From: Sanghuangporus weigelae
Lineage: Eukaryota > Basidiomycota > Agaricomycetes > Hymenochaetales > Hymenochaetaceae
Direction: 5' to 3'
Length of the DNA stretch: 64,000 nt
Assembly (NCBI GenBank): GCA_033182465.1
Contig: CP137323.1
Coordinates: 930,001 to 994,000 of the forward strand
Shown: positions 1 through 11,989 of the stretch, piece by piece
How positions within the stretch are numbered: position 1 is the stretch's first letter
How the letters are laid out: every line of letters begins with the position of its first letter
Translations under genes and position numbers: made by a program
Notes under the pieces: model-generated
Database searches by the model: none
What the model saw: only the letters and a program-made list of their open reading frames with translations
What the model was told of the DNA's origin: nothing

Positions 1-3000
1 GGGATAAAATGGAGTGAGTGGGCGGAGAAGGCGCCGCTGGGTCATCTGGTATGATGCCTATGTCACTGGATAGGCGCTGACATCAAATAGAGGGGTACAA
101 GAAGGAGGGGGAGGTCACACAAGTCCGTCGAAGTAGCGTAAACGTGATAGGTGAAAGAAAAGGACTGTATAAGATAAGTATATGGACTAAGCTGGGGTGA
201 AAGGCTGGAAAGGGTGCCACAGAGGAGTCTGATAGGAGGCCTGTGTCACTAAAGGGTTGCTGACATCAGATAGAGGGGCGCCAACGAGGTACAAAGTGCA
301 GGGAGAAGGCTCAGAGTTAAATCCTGAGCTTCTACACACTCGCTGAATGTCAGAGCGGCCGAGGCATATCAGAGGCAGCAAAGGCAAGTAGAATGATGAA
401 TCAAGCAAGAGGAGATGTCAAGAATAATATATAGTCAAGGGGAGGCTTAGAGTGAGGGATATCTTGAACTCCGGTGCTCGGACTAGTACATGCTCACTTT
501 CTCTAAGATGGTCTCTACCAACCTAATATAAGCTTTATATATACTCTGCTGCTGTCGCCAACACATCCTACTGTCTGACAACATCTCCTGAGTCATCTGG
601 GTCACCAAGGGCTGCTGCCGGAGCGCTCAGATGAAATCTGCAAGCGGTGTCGGTCGGCGGTGTCGTATCTGAAGGTGCTACAGATGTCCATCCTACTAAG
701 GGTGCTGAATGTATGAAGGGACCTCCAAAAATGGGATGCCGACGCTATCAGACTCTCAAAGACCTACTACCCGGCAGGTGCCAGGAACCGTCGGAGACGT
801 AATGGATGGGTCTAAGGATGCCGCTGGATAAAGGGAATAGGATAACAGGGCCGCCGCTCAAAAGGGGGGATCACAAGAGGCTGCCGACGTGGTATAAACT
901 CGGCCACAGGAAGGTATGAAGCGTATAAGATGAATATAAAGGATAAAATGGAGTGAGTGGCTGGAGAAGGCGCCGCTGGGTCGTCTGATAGGATGCCTGG
1001 GTCATCGGATGGCCGCCGACGTCGAATAGAGGGGTGCCGGACTGAGGGGGAGGCCGCAGGAATCTGCCGAAGTAGCGTAAACGCGATAGATGAAAGGAAA
1101 AGACCGTATAAGATCAATAGATGGGATAAACTGGAGTGAAAGGCTGGAAAGGACGCCGAAGGGGAGTCTGATAAGAAGCCTGGGTCGCCGAAGGGTCGCC
1201 GATGTCAAATAGAGGGGCGCCGGACAGGTATAAAGTGTGGGGAGGAGGCTCAGGGTTAAATCCCAAGCCCTACTCACTCACTGAACGTCAGAGCGGCAGA
1301 GGCGTACCGGAGGCGGCGAAGGCAAGTAGAATGTGGAGTCAAACAAGAGGAGATGTCAAGGATAGTATATAGTCAAGGGGGAGGCTCAGTACATGAGGGG
1401 AGACTCAGAGTGAGGGATATCTCGAACTCTGGCGCTCAGTCTGGTACATGCTCTTGGAATCCTTGCTAGGCTTGGAATCCTTTCGTCTACAAGCTAGTAT
1501 AAGCTCTATATATACTCTACTGCTGTCGCCGACACATCCTACTGTCTGACAACATCTCCTGAGTCATCTGGGTTGCCAAGGGCCGCTGCCGGAGCGCCCA
1601 GGTGAAATCTGAGAGCGGCAACGTGAGGGGGGCATCCAATCACATGAAATATTGAGTATCTGCAATAACACAGGCGCCGGCGGAGTTGGGCTTGGCGGCG
1701 CGAGTCGGTGGCTTGGCACGCCGATGTACCACATGCCTACCTTCCATACATGGTCTAATGGGGGCCGCCGCGTCGGGGGGAAGTCGGGAAACATTGGAAC
1801 CGATGATTGGAGGCTGATATCGCGTATATGAGACAAAGGGGGCATCAGCCGATGTCCCTGAGGTGTCCGATGCATCGGCGGCACTCAATACAGAGTGTGG
1901 GCGATCCCTAGTGACTAATATGAGTGGCCGGAGCGGCAGTGCTGTGGGGGACTGCCGGACTGGTGGCAGATACATCGTAATGAGGCATGTAAGCATATAT
2001 AACAATATATAGCTCCCTAGACAATGGGGGACTGCTTGATAAGCTGTAGGAGGCGTCGGCGAGGGTACCTGAGGATGTCTGAGTGTCCGCCGCATTGATC
2101 GGCGCCAAGGGGGGCCGACTCGGAGGCATCCAGAGTCGCCGCACGGCTGTACATATGGTAAATCATAAGATCGGCGGCACGTAGTCACTGGGGGATGTGT
2201 CCTATAGTGCCTGGTGCTGGGTAGGAGCTGTCGGCGGACCTGTCTGAGTGTCGGGGAGCCATCAGCGGATCGATTTGGGTCATAGGAGGGCGCCGCAGTA
2301 CAGTACGTGTGCTGGAATCAATGGATACGTGCTCAAATGATGTCCCGAGTGCAATAGGAGTGTGCCCTCACACTCTCAGGTGTCGGCAGTGCTGGGATAT
2401 GGTATCTGCAGTAAGAGGGAGCCATAGTATGAGTGTACTGGCACAGGAGGAGCCAGTGCGCTACAGCGGCAGCGTGAGGGAGGCATCCAATGGCATGGAA
2501 TATTGAGTATCTGCAATAATATGGGCGCCAGCAGAGTTGGGCTTGGCGGCGCAAGTTGGCAGCTTGGCACACCAGTGTACCACATGCCTACCTTCCATAT
2601 GTGGTCTAATGAGGGCCGCCACATTGGGGGGAAGTCGGGAAACATCAGAGCCAATGATCGGAGACTAATATCACATATACAAGACAAGAGGCACATCAGT
2701 CAGTGTCCCTGAGGTGTCCAATGCATCGGTGGCACTCAATACAGAGTGTAGGTGATCCCTAGTGACTAATATGAATGGCCGGAGCGGCAGTGCTGTGGGG
2801 GACTGCTGGACTGGCGCTGGATACGTTATAATGAGGCATGTATGCACATATGACAATATATAGCTCCCTAGGCAATGGGAGACTGCTTGGTAAGCTGTAG
2901 GAGGCATCGGCGAGGGTACCTGAGGATGTCTGAGTGTCCGCCGCACTGATCGGCACCATGGGGGGCCAACTTGGAGGCATCTAGAGTTACTGCAAGGCTG

Positions 3001-3316
3001 TATGTATGGTAAATCGTAAGATCGGCAGCCTGTAGTCACTGAGAGATGTGTCCTATAGTGCCTGGTGCTGGGTAGGAGTCGTCGGCAGACCCATCTGAGT
3101 GTAGGAGAGCCATCGGCGGATTGATCTGGGCCTTAGAAGGGCGCTGCAGTACAGTACATGTGCTGGAATCGGTGGAAATGTGCTCAAATGGTGTCTCGAG
3201 TGCAATAAGAGTATGCTCTCACACTCTGAGGTGTAGGCGGCACTGGGATATGGTATCTGCAGTGGGAGGGAGTCATAGTATGAGCGTACTGGCACAGGAG
3301 GGGCCAGTGTACTACA
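1..3316 (+). mobile_element. Outer, older copy of the GCGG-target repeat, interrupted by a younger copy
   Basis: Bases 1-647 and 2470-3316 are two halves of one repeat copy, split by a second copy of the same family at 648-2465. The right half ends in CTACA at 3312-3316, like the other copies, and the left end lies outside the window. The 847 bases at 2470-3316 align with the end of the inner copy (from about 1619 to 2465). This copy differs from the inner one mostly by CG to TG or CA changes, so it looks older and decayed. Reading frames in it are not conserved and I do not call any of them coding. Confidence 0.8.
648..2465 (+). mobile_element. Inner copy of the GCGG-target repeat, 1.8 kb, TG...CA ends, 4-bp target duplication
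   Basis: The element starts TGTCGGTC at 648 and ends GCGCTACA at 2465. It is flanked on both sides by GCGG (644-647 and 2466-2469). It has inserted into another copy of the same family. TG...CA ends with a 4-bp duplication are what a long solo LTR or a non-autonomous LTR-type element would show, but no retrotransposon gene is present. Inside are at least two roughly 180-bp related units (about 943 and 1125) and a TATATATA stretch near 1510. The copy at 14460-16407 is the same element in the opposite orientation. Confidence 0.8.
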
Positions 3317-4759
3317 GCGATGAGTTCCAATTTTACAATAGTTTTCCGATACCTTGTTCAGTCTGTATCTCCCCCATTTCTTATTCATTCATTGTGATTC
3401 TTGATCTGATAGGATCGTGTTGACGAGTATTTTTGATTCCTTGTTTTACATCATTGACTCAGTTAGCTAGTTTTTGACCTCAAGTTGGGTGGCTCAGTTT
3501 ACATTTCCGACACGGCACCTTTTTGTATTTTGTCACCCCCTTCTTCCAGCCATTCCCCTTGATGCCTGCACACACTCCTCACATTATAGACACTCCCTCT
3601 TACATTGTACACATCTGGTTGACCCTCAGAGGTTGAACTCAGACCTTCAGACTGCTAGTTAGCCTTTAGAGCTGGAAAGCACATTTCACCGTATACTCTC
3701 AGCTTGTTTTCCTTTCCTGTCCACTCATCTCTGAGGTGATCAAGTCTCCGAAGTATTCACTCGGTTCACCGCAGCACGTCTAGATTGGTTTCCTAGGTTG
3801 ATCATTGAGTATTCCATTCTGCCTACATATATTCTCTCCATCTTTCTTTAGATTGTTCCCCCTGCTTGGTCACAAGAGCACAGACATAGTCACTCATTCA
3901 TATCGTATTCTTTTGACAGTTCAGTCCAACACCTCCTGGCGGACCTATTCCAGTTAACTACTGTTCTCACAGAGTAGGCCGAAGTTTCAGTCCACATCAG
4001 AGTTATTCACCGGATCTCCCTCCTCAATTGGCTGTCTCGACTCGTTCTTGCTATAAGATCGAATACCCTAGTCTGCTAGGATTGCACTCTATAGTACTAG
4101 TCTGATTGTCCACATACCCTATCAATCATACATTGTGGCTGGAAATATCAAGTCCAATAGATAGGATATAGTAAATAAGGGCAAAAGTAGAAGTCTGAGA
4201 TAGAACTCTAGCAGACAGCTGCAGAAGTCCTTTGGGAATGACACTAAACTTACCCCTACCCAAGGGGAGACTAATGTTTCAGAGAGGGGAGAGGTGTAAA
4301 CCTGCTAGTGTAGCTTATGACTTCTCTATACCTTGTTCATGTTTTCTCTGTCTTACTTTGCATCCAGACACTTCTCCGGTGGACCAGACAGCTTGTAATT
4401 CACTACCTGACCCTACATTTACATTCCAGATTGTCTAAGCCTTCTTTTTTCTACCTACCTAGATGTCAGATAACCCTAGACATGTCATCTGGACACTCAT
4501 ACTTCATTCTTGAGTATCCAGACCTGTCCCAGATGTATCTGGGGCATCGTTGGGCCTCCCTTACTTTAACCCTGCAAGGACCCTATTATACAATTATCTT
4601 TTTACTGCCTTTTTCATATGTATTGTCACTCGCGACTTCTGTGATTTTTGTTACACAGAACACCTCAAAATATAAAAATCACCATATCTCACTCAATTCT
4701 TGACCGTTTTGCATGATCTAAGTTGCTAAACTCATAGTTTTAAAATATGTCTCAAACTC
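3317..4759. other. No recognisable gene; pyrimidine-rich decayed sequence
   Basis: The stretch between the GCGG repeat and the hairpin element is AT-rich and pyrimidine-rich with only short open frames that resemble nothing I know. Near 4640-4745 it carries a sequence similar to the part of the hairpin arm around 4840-4890 (both include the words atctaagttgctaaa). This suggests a fragment of a related element. No promoter, RNA gene or coding sequence could be supported. Confidence 0.5.
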
Positions 4760-4761
4760 TA

Positions 4762-5845
4762 CAGCTAGTTGCAAAATTGTTGGCAATCACGTGATTTCAC
4801 CACTTTTCTCGCCATAAGAGCCTCAAAACACAGATAAAATTATATCTCACCCAAATCTCAACGGTTTCACATCATCTAAGTTGCTAAATTCATCTTTTCG
4901 AAAGGGCTTTTGTTTAAGAAAAACGATCGAGAAAATAGAGCAAAAAAGGACCTCAAAATGGCGAAAATATTGTTTTTTGCCTCTTCCTTGCATGTGCATT
5001 TTTTTCTGTAATCCCTGCTGGTCCAGCACCTCCCCAAAGCTATCCAGAATGATAATATGACTATAAAATGAATTTACAGACTGAGTTTGAGTTGAATTGT
5101 GTACCAGAATGTGCTGCTTTGAGGCATGCCTGAATTACTCAAAACTCATCATTTCCCCCTAGCCTCCCAGGCTCCAGGAAAAATTCTTGCAGGCCAGATT
5201 CATGCATGTAAATTCATTTTAGGTGTAATAGACTAGGTTTGTGCACTAGCTAGGGCCTCAGCATCCACTGGTGAGCTGGGCTGAACAAGTGTTTCTAGTT
5301 GTATGTACTATTCTAGACAGCATCTCCCCAGCACACCAGTGGATGCTGAGGCCCTAGCTAGTGCACAAACCTAGTCTATTACACCTAAAATGAATTTACA
5401 TGCATGAATCTGGCCTGCAAGAATTTTTCCTGGAGCCTGGGAGGCTAGGGGGAAATGATGAGTTTTGAGTAATTCAGGCATGCCTCAAAGCAGCACATTC
5501 TGGTACACAATTCAACTCAAACTCAGTCTGTAAATTCATTTTATAATCATATTATCATTCTAGATAGCTTTGGGGAGGTGCTGGACCAGCAAGGATCACA
5601 GAAAAAAATGCACATGCAAGGAAGAGGCAAAAAACAATATTTTTGTCATTTTGGGGTCCTTTTTTGCTCTATTTTCTCGATTGTATTTCCTAAATGAAAG
5701 CCCTTTCAAAAAGATGAATCTAGCAACTTAGATGATGTGAAACTATTGAGATTTGGGTGAGATATGATCTTATCTGTGTTTTGAGGCTCTCATAGTGAGA
5801 AAAGTGGTGAAATCACGTGATTGCCAACAATTTTGCAACTAGCTG
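4762..5845. mobile_element. Foldback (hairpin) element with two 512-bp arms and a 60-bp loop
   Basis: Bases 4762-5273 are repeated as the reverse complement at 5334-5845. The two arms are symmetric about one centre along their whole length: matching landmarks always sum to 10607, so there is no net insertion or deletion between them. The loop is 5274-5333. The outer ends read CAGCTAGTTGC and are flanked by TA at 4760-4761 and 5846-5847. An AATCACGTGATT palindrome sits near each end (4785-4796 and 5811-5822). It has no coding capacity. The terminal sequence resembles that of the 12.4-kb element starting 136 bp to the right, so it may be a MITE-like relative mobilised by the same enzyme. A transcript through it would form a long double-stranded RNA. 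Confidence 0.85.
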
Positions 5846-5982
5846 TAATGACTGTCTACTGCCTGTTAAAATTTGAAAGAAAAGATTTGACTTGTGTGAA
5901 AATTTGAATGTCGTCTTCTAATCTTGAGGTAGTAGTGGGCAGGAAGTCACCTCAAGGAGATCTGCTTTAGATATCACCATTA

Positions 5983-7203
5983 CAGCTGTTTGCAAAAGTA
6001 ATGAGAAAAGCCTAAATCACGTGATTTGTTGACACATGTCGTGCCCTTAAACAACAAAAATGAATTGAGTGCTCTATTTCTCGGTCAATACTACATGTAA
6101 AAATATGATATGGCTATGTAAAAAAAGTGCTCAAAAATGTGCTTCCAACGTTGTAAGAATGTATGAGAAATATAGTATGTATATGACAGAACAAAACAGA
6201 CAACCTTGTCAACCCATCCCTCACAACCATCCCTCAGGCCATTGAAAAATCACCACTCATGAAATACTCCATGTAAAAATATAATTCAGGTGGCATAATT
6301 CATGCAAGTGCAGAAGGTATCTGTGTACAAGTTCTTGTGGCATATTGATAGGCCCTTCAATGGTAGAGTAAGGCAACAGCCATTCATGCCCACTTGCAGA
6401 ACCCCTCTCCTCAGCCTCCTCGCAGGGCACTAGCACTCATTGTTTTGATTACCAACAGGTCAGTACTTGCTCTTCACTGCCTATCCCATCCAGTCGAAGC
6501 TCTGAAGAGAAAATGCAGCAGCTTTTGGAGCCAGGTCTGTCAACATCTTCATATTCTTCTTTGCATCTCAAGCCAAAGTGGTCAAAGCAGGCTAAGGAGC
6601 CTCAACGACAGATCAGTTAGCTACAATTTGTTGTTATCACTCAGTACACAGCTCGCACATACAGATCATATTAAGTACAAGAAGCAATTCACGACTGAAG
6701 GCAAACTCTCGATCAAACGAGAGCAGGTGGAACTCGAATCATCACTACTAAAAGAATACAGTCTGAAACTGCATATGACGGCCAAAATACACGGGAATAC
6801 AGAGGTAGAATGACATATAGAAGAACAGAATACTTATTCAGATAGGGAGGGAACAAGAAGAGCATGACACAGCAATTCCTGCTGTACACGCGTTACAAGG
6901 CAAGGCAAATGGAGCCACTGTGTAGTGACCTACCGCAGCGTGCTCTTGCTATACTCAAATAGCCGCAAAAGGGATCAACGTGCCTGCATAAGAAGTAAGA
7001 AGACCGAGTCAAAATAAATAAACATGAAATGAGATCCTTTCGAGTAACGACCGCCAAACTAGACAAAGGAGAGGTGAAGAGGGCATAATTCTGTCCGTGG
7101 AGGGCAAGCGATTGTCCGGTCCGTAGTACTTTTGGCCTCCCACAGTGGGAGTGAGGCAAGGCTGGATAGTCTCTCGCCCAGCTCACGTCGCCTTCCCCTT
7201 CGC
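5983..7203 (+). repeat. Left terminal inverted repeat of the 12.4-kb element
   Basis: It pairs with 17182-18402 on the other strand. In a 97-codon open frame inside it (6893-7186 against 17199-17492) only two residues differ between the arms, so identity is about 99 percent. An AATCACGTGATT palindrome lies at 6015-6026. The inner edge falls in the last codons of the coiled-coil gene, where a 6-bp difference ends the gapless match near 7203. The open frames inside the repeat (for example 6394-6813) are present in both arms but resemble no known protein, and I do not call them genes. Confidence 0.85.
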
Positions 7204-9389
7204 CTTCCCCTTCGAGTCCGTCACCTTCGCCTTCAAGTCCATCGCCATTGCCTTCGAGTCTGTTGTCTTCGGCTCCTGATCCATCTGAGCAGGGTTAGCT
7301 GACTCCATCCATTGTAACAGAATAAGGTAGTCCAGATTTGTCACATCTATTCCGGAACGTAGCTGTGCTTCGATGAAAATATCAATTTCCTTCTCCGTCA
7401 ACACGTCGTTCTTGGCGAAGTAATCACTCTCCATAAGAACACGATGTGTCTCTTCAAGTTCCTTGCCATGTGCAATCTCTTTTTCATCTTGCCGCGTCTC
7501 GTCAAATGCAGCTAACAGATCCATATGACCTTTATCGGTGATATCTTTTTGAACCCTCTCAAGCAACTGTTCGACATCTCGTATGGACTCCTCGTAATCT
7601 TTGTTGTATGCGTGCCTGGAGTGTGCTAGATAGTTTAGCACATTTCTTAATACCGATAGGCCAGTTACTGCAAGACGGAGTATATTGTCGGAAAGGAGAA
7701 TATGAAGACACTTTCGGAGCATGTTGAATTGTCTCTTAGCTCTGGCAAGTTGACCTTCAGCCTCTCGCATGTGTGAAACATTCTCCCTCTGCTGTTGGGC
7801 AGTCCCTTCTTTGGTAGGCTGCCAGGCAGTTGTCACCAAGGTACTTTGAAGTGCCTGGGAATGTGAGGTCCTCTCAGGAGGGTCCTGAGCAATTTGGGCG
7901 AGTTGGCCCTTGTTCGGATAGGTCGAGTGAACCTTCTCGAGCCCTTCAGCAACATAACTACGGATTGAGGTTGACATGTCGGCTTCAAAATGGGGTTGCG
8001 AGCCTCTGTATGTGTTACTATTGCTGGTCGGCTTTCGCTTTAGTTGTGCCTTCTTTCCCAGTCCTGGTGGGGAAAAACGAGGCAAAGCCCCCAGTATTGC
8101 GCCCCACTCAGGTTTCCGTCATAACTCTTGCACTGTTCCAAAAGCAAGTTCGTCCCCAGTGCCATCATTATTGGAAACTTCATTGCCAGGTCTCTTAGGT
8201 GGGGATTGTTCACCGATGAACTTTAACGCTCTCACAATGTCTCCTGCTTCCATGAGTGTGAGCGTCCTTTGGAGCGAACTGTCTCAATCCTTAAAGTATT
8301 GCACCTGCTGGCTCCACATCAATATGTCACACTTCGTCTCCATGAATTTCCATATAAAGATTGGCGCGAAGAACCTTAGCTGTCTCGCCAGAGTTGCACT
8401 CCCTTCTTCAATCTGCTTGTAATCCAGCACAGCACGATTTTTACCGTTGCAAGTGAATATACAACGACCGGCATCAAAGAGAGCTTTGTAAGGTAGATCC
8501 TTCATTAAAATCGAGAAAACGCTCTTGTCCTGGATTGCTCGGAATCTCTGGTAACAACGCTCTTTGTCAACAAACTCATTGCCACAATCGTCAACGTGCT
8601 CATTGCCACTACCCTCAGTGTACTCATTGCCACCACCCTCAGCATACTCATTGCCACGATTGCCAACGTACCCACTGCCACCATCCTCAGTATACTCATT
8701 GCCACTATCCTCAACGTATTCAATGCCACCATCCTTATTGCCACCATCCTTATTGCTGTCAAAGAGCCGTTGGAACTGGTAACAGGACTCGCACACCTGG
8801 ACAACCTGATCGGTAAACTTCCACCATATCACCTCACGCTTTTGTGGGTCGTAACGGTTGACAAGATCATCACTGATGAAATAATCACTCATAGCAAGGA
8901 TGAATCCTTGTGCAACGGCAGCATGAATATCATCAAGGTGCCGATGGACAACGATAGCCTCATGGCTTCCCTTGTACTAGAAACAAGACAACATTAGACA
9001 AAATGCGCTTGAATGCTATGCGGCATGCTCACCTTGAGTGTCTTAGATTCCAACAGTCTCATTACTTGTACAAGTTGCTCCAGCACCTCAGCTTGTACCC
9101 CGATATTGCTCTTAACCGTTGTGATAACCTTTTTGAGTTCGTCCTCACATTCTTTAATCTCCTTCTCTTCCGTTCCAAGTTTGCTGGACAACAATTGGAC
9201 ACGATCACAGATTTTGACAATCGCATCCACCGCCTTGTTGATAACAGCAGCAGAACCATCTTCAACTTTCCCTTTCGATGAGGACAAGCGTGATACCAGG
9301 TCATCTCTCTTCTTCAAGACGTCCTTGAGCGCCACTATAACTCTGATTAGTAATGCCAAACGGGTAGCATGCAGCATCCCAAAGGTCAC
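7183..9389 (-). pseudogene. Coiled-coil gene of the inverted-repeat element, left copy, with two in-frame TGA codons
   Basis: I do not recognise the family. The N-terminal exon (about 9389-9000) is predicted coiled coil rich in Lys, Glu and Asp. The next exon (about 8980 onward) has a domain with Tyr and Trp clusters (DYFIS, IWWKF), then an acidic eight-residue repeat, then a segment containing FAPIFIWKF. From 8892 to 7183 the frame is continuous except for TGA at 8284-8286 and at 8119-8121, and sequence on both sides of each stop looks coding. The last third is helical and charged and ends in a Lys-rich tail reaching the terminal repeat. The gene at 13339-17202 is a diverged paralogue: both share FAP.IIWK-like and EKEID.FIEAQ motifs. 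The start is uncertain: 9389 is a GTG and an upstream exon may be missing. The stops suggest decay; two separate genes is the alternative. Confidence 0.6.
8566..8758 (-). repeat. 24-bp minisatellite coding an acidic eight-residue repeat
   Basis: Read on the minus strand, about eight tandem units of 24 bp encode variants of NEYTEDGG (for example NEYAEGGG, NEYTEGSG, NEHVDDCG). The units stay in frame within the left coiled-coil gene. The right paralogue at 13339-17202 has no counterpart, so the array expanded after the two copies separated. Confidence 0.8.
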
Positions 9390-9704
9390 ATACGATCCAA
9401 AGCTTTATCCTGTTGTCCTGTAGTGTCTGTAGTGTCTGTGTCCATAGGTGGAGAGGTTGAGAGAGATCGTAGGAGATCGATAGACCAGGTTAGGTCAGGA
9501 TGGTGGTAAGATAAAAAGTAATGGCTGACTCAAACCTCATCTGACATGGTAATAAAAGTGACGGGGTTCTCATCCCAGTGATGCGGAGGGTTTGTAAGTA
9601 TGTAAGAGAAGAAGAGAAGAGACGAACAGAAAGGACACGTGTCAGACAGTAACGTCACGGTTTCTCTTGGTTTCTCTTTTCCTTTTCTCTTGCCCTCACC
9701 CACC
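9390..9704. promoter_or_regulatory. Divergent intergenic region between the left coiled-coil gene and the central gene
   Basis: About 315 bp separate two genes transcribed away from each other. It contains a CACGTG core near 9637, an ACGTCA motif about 15 bp further on, and a long pyrimidine-rich tract just before the ATG at 9705. Such tracts are common upstream of fungal start codons. The promoter role is inferred from position only. Confidence 0.4.
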
Positions 9705-11778
9705 ATGTCTACTGAGCTGTCTTTGAATCTATCTGCGGCAGCGATTATAAGAAGCAGACACCGGCCAAAGCCGTCTCAGAAGGTTCTCAATGCAGCTGCC
9801 TAAGACGTCTCTATGGTCAAGCGTGGTCGTAGGCGCCCTCGCAAAGTCACACCAGAACAGCAGGGCTCAAATGTTGATTCCTGTGTTGACAAAGCCAAAG
9901 TATGCTCCTTCTTTTCTTTCACCTTGCACTGGTTTTGACATATTTGTTGCAGCATGCTGTTCAAGCCGTGAGAATTCACTGTGAAGACAGGACTGGAACT
10001 GACAGGGATGGTCAGGTAATGATGGCCTTGTTTCCCACTTTTATATCTGCTATTGACCACTTCTGAAGCAACAAGAACGTTGTAGAATGGGGTATTTTGA
10101 CCCAGAGCTGAAAGATGCTGTCGTCACTATGGATTCCGAAAGAGAAACAGACGATAAGGTATATTCCCGATCTCATAAATTTGCTTATGTCTTAATTCTT
10201 CTGAAGTCCATTGTACCGTCTTGCAAACGTAATCATTTTCCACAACCACCTCTACCATTGGACCTGCATAATCCAACTCCGGAGGTATCCAGGCTCTGAT
10301 GTACGTGATTTATTTGTTCATTGTTACTGATCAATACTCATCCGAAGAAAATTTTCTTACCGTCCCCCGGCGGAGGGCCTGCTGATGCCAGTACTTTTGA
10401 TGAGGAGTTTTCGGACGATGTACTTGCACAGATCCTTGTAGACGGAATAGCGAACTCTACAATCCCTTTGTCCGATTCCGATCTTGAGGAAATTGAAGAT
10501 GACGGTAATAAATACCATGCTTTTGTTGCTGAATGAAATCCATACTAATTGTGATGAAGATGATAAATTATCACTAGTCTCATCAAACTCGAGTAGAGGC
10601 AAGAACACACGTCGCACCCCAAAACGACTGGAGATTGAAGAGATAAAAGTCAAGGTTCACGATGGACTGGCAGAATGAATTGTTACCATATCATCTTTGG
10701 ACAAGCACATCGACGTCTTAGAGAAGGCTGCCCAAGCGATGAAACGACCAAATCATCTTGTTGAGATTAGGTATGAAGCCCCCTGGAGCTCAAAGATAGG
10801 GACAAAGAAGAGCCTTACATATCTTTCCAACCCGGATGAACTTACGGAGTTCTGGTGTGCATATAGAAGGTATGTAAAGGATCAATGGAGCAAATGTCGC
10901 AATTGCGACCAGGAGATTACATGCGAAATAGTTTTTTGCAACATGTTGGACACTCTTCAGGTAATTACTTTCCTAGAAAATGACAACATTTGCGCAGTAA
11001 ATTTGCTATAGGGTGCCATGACGACAACTGTCCGTGCAGCCGATGTGCCGAGGGGTAGGCCACTGAAACAGACTGACCCTACATACTCTGCTAGGGACTC
11101 CGCCGATGAAAAGATCACTCAGGCTACGAAGAGTATCCAGGCTGCCATGTTTTGTCCAGTGCACAACCGCGTGTGTTACGAGAAATACAATGGTACTTGC
11201 AGTGTTTATACCCCCGATCTCATTTTGGAACATGCGTAAAAACTCATAAGTTTCGTGTTTGACTCTCTTCGCTTACTGATCTGATAACTGGGCATCATGA
11301 GGCATGGCGGGAGTTGCATGTAGTTGCAAGTAAAGTCCCAGAGTCAATGTCAGCAAAATTACTTGACTACAAGAGGCCAGGAAGAATGAATCAGGGGGCG
11401 CCTCCTACTAATGGTGGAGTCCACAAGATACAGGTAGACTCGCATGTGGCACCCGTCAGAGTAGCACAGGAAGTTTTAACTTCTACTATGCACAAAGGAC
11501 CACTGAACTACCCGGCTATCGGAGATTGGCTCAAGGCATGTGAAGATGATTTGGAGCGCGGCAGGGATAACCATGAATACCGGAAGCTTGCACCCGTGTT
11601 CTTGAATAATGGTTGCACAAGGATCGATGATATCGCAAGGATGAATACAGACAGAATCGAAGCTCTGGCAAAGGCGGAAGGGGTAGACGTGACGATAGGA
11701 CTGGTGAATCACGTTCATGATTATGTGGTGGAGGATGTTGCTTGTGTCAAGAGGGATGGAAAGTTGTCTACCTATTGA
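9705..11778 (+). pseudogene. Central gene of the inverted-repeat element, unknown function, with in-frame stops
   Basis: A multi-exon gene that I do not recognise. ATG at 9705 opens a frame broken by TAA at 9801-9803 and continuing with a basic segment (KRGRRRPRK). Further exons follow at about 9955-10016, 10065-10158, 10348-10500, 10559-10960 and 11012-11240, then a last exon to the stop at 11776-11778. A TGA at 10676-10678 splits the exon that encodes a charged helix and a Cys-containing segment (CRNCDQEITC). The next exon has CPVHNRVC. The C-terminal 80 residues look like a small helical SAM-like domain (PAIGDWLKAC to ADVTI-like helices). The paired cysteines suggest metal binding, but that is inference. 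I have a weak impression of similar repeat-borne proteins in other mushroom genomes and cannot confirm it here. Confidence 0.5.
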
Positions 11779-11989
11779 AATGGCGCAGTCGCATTGCTTT
11801 CTCCTTTAGTTGTTTGATGTTTAATGCACACAACGTACTCCCTTTCTGTTCGCTGTGCACAGTTTCTTTCCTCCTGTCTTTCGCTCGCTGTATTTAATCC
11901 ATTTCGGGCTTCAACAGCTCTTTCTACGCATGAAATATATAAAACTGCTTCAACTGCATTTGTTCCTTGGGATCCACATCAGGACCAAA

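Noticed and set aside
1-3316. CRISPR-like array of spaced repeats
   Set aside because: The repeat units are 180-850 bp, the organism is a eukaryote and there are no uniform short repeats with unique spacers.
6394-6813. A 139-codon frame present in both terminal repeats (also 17572-17991)
   Set aside because: Conservation is explained by near-identical repeat DNA; the sequence has no recognisable motif and no splice partners.
8535-8997. His/Pro/Ile-rich plus-strand frames opposite the minisatellite
   Set aside because: They are the reverse reading of a 24-bp tandem repeat, which is open in several frames.
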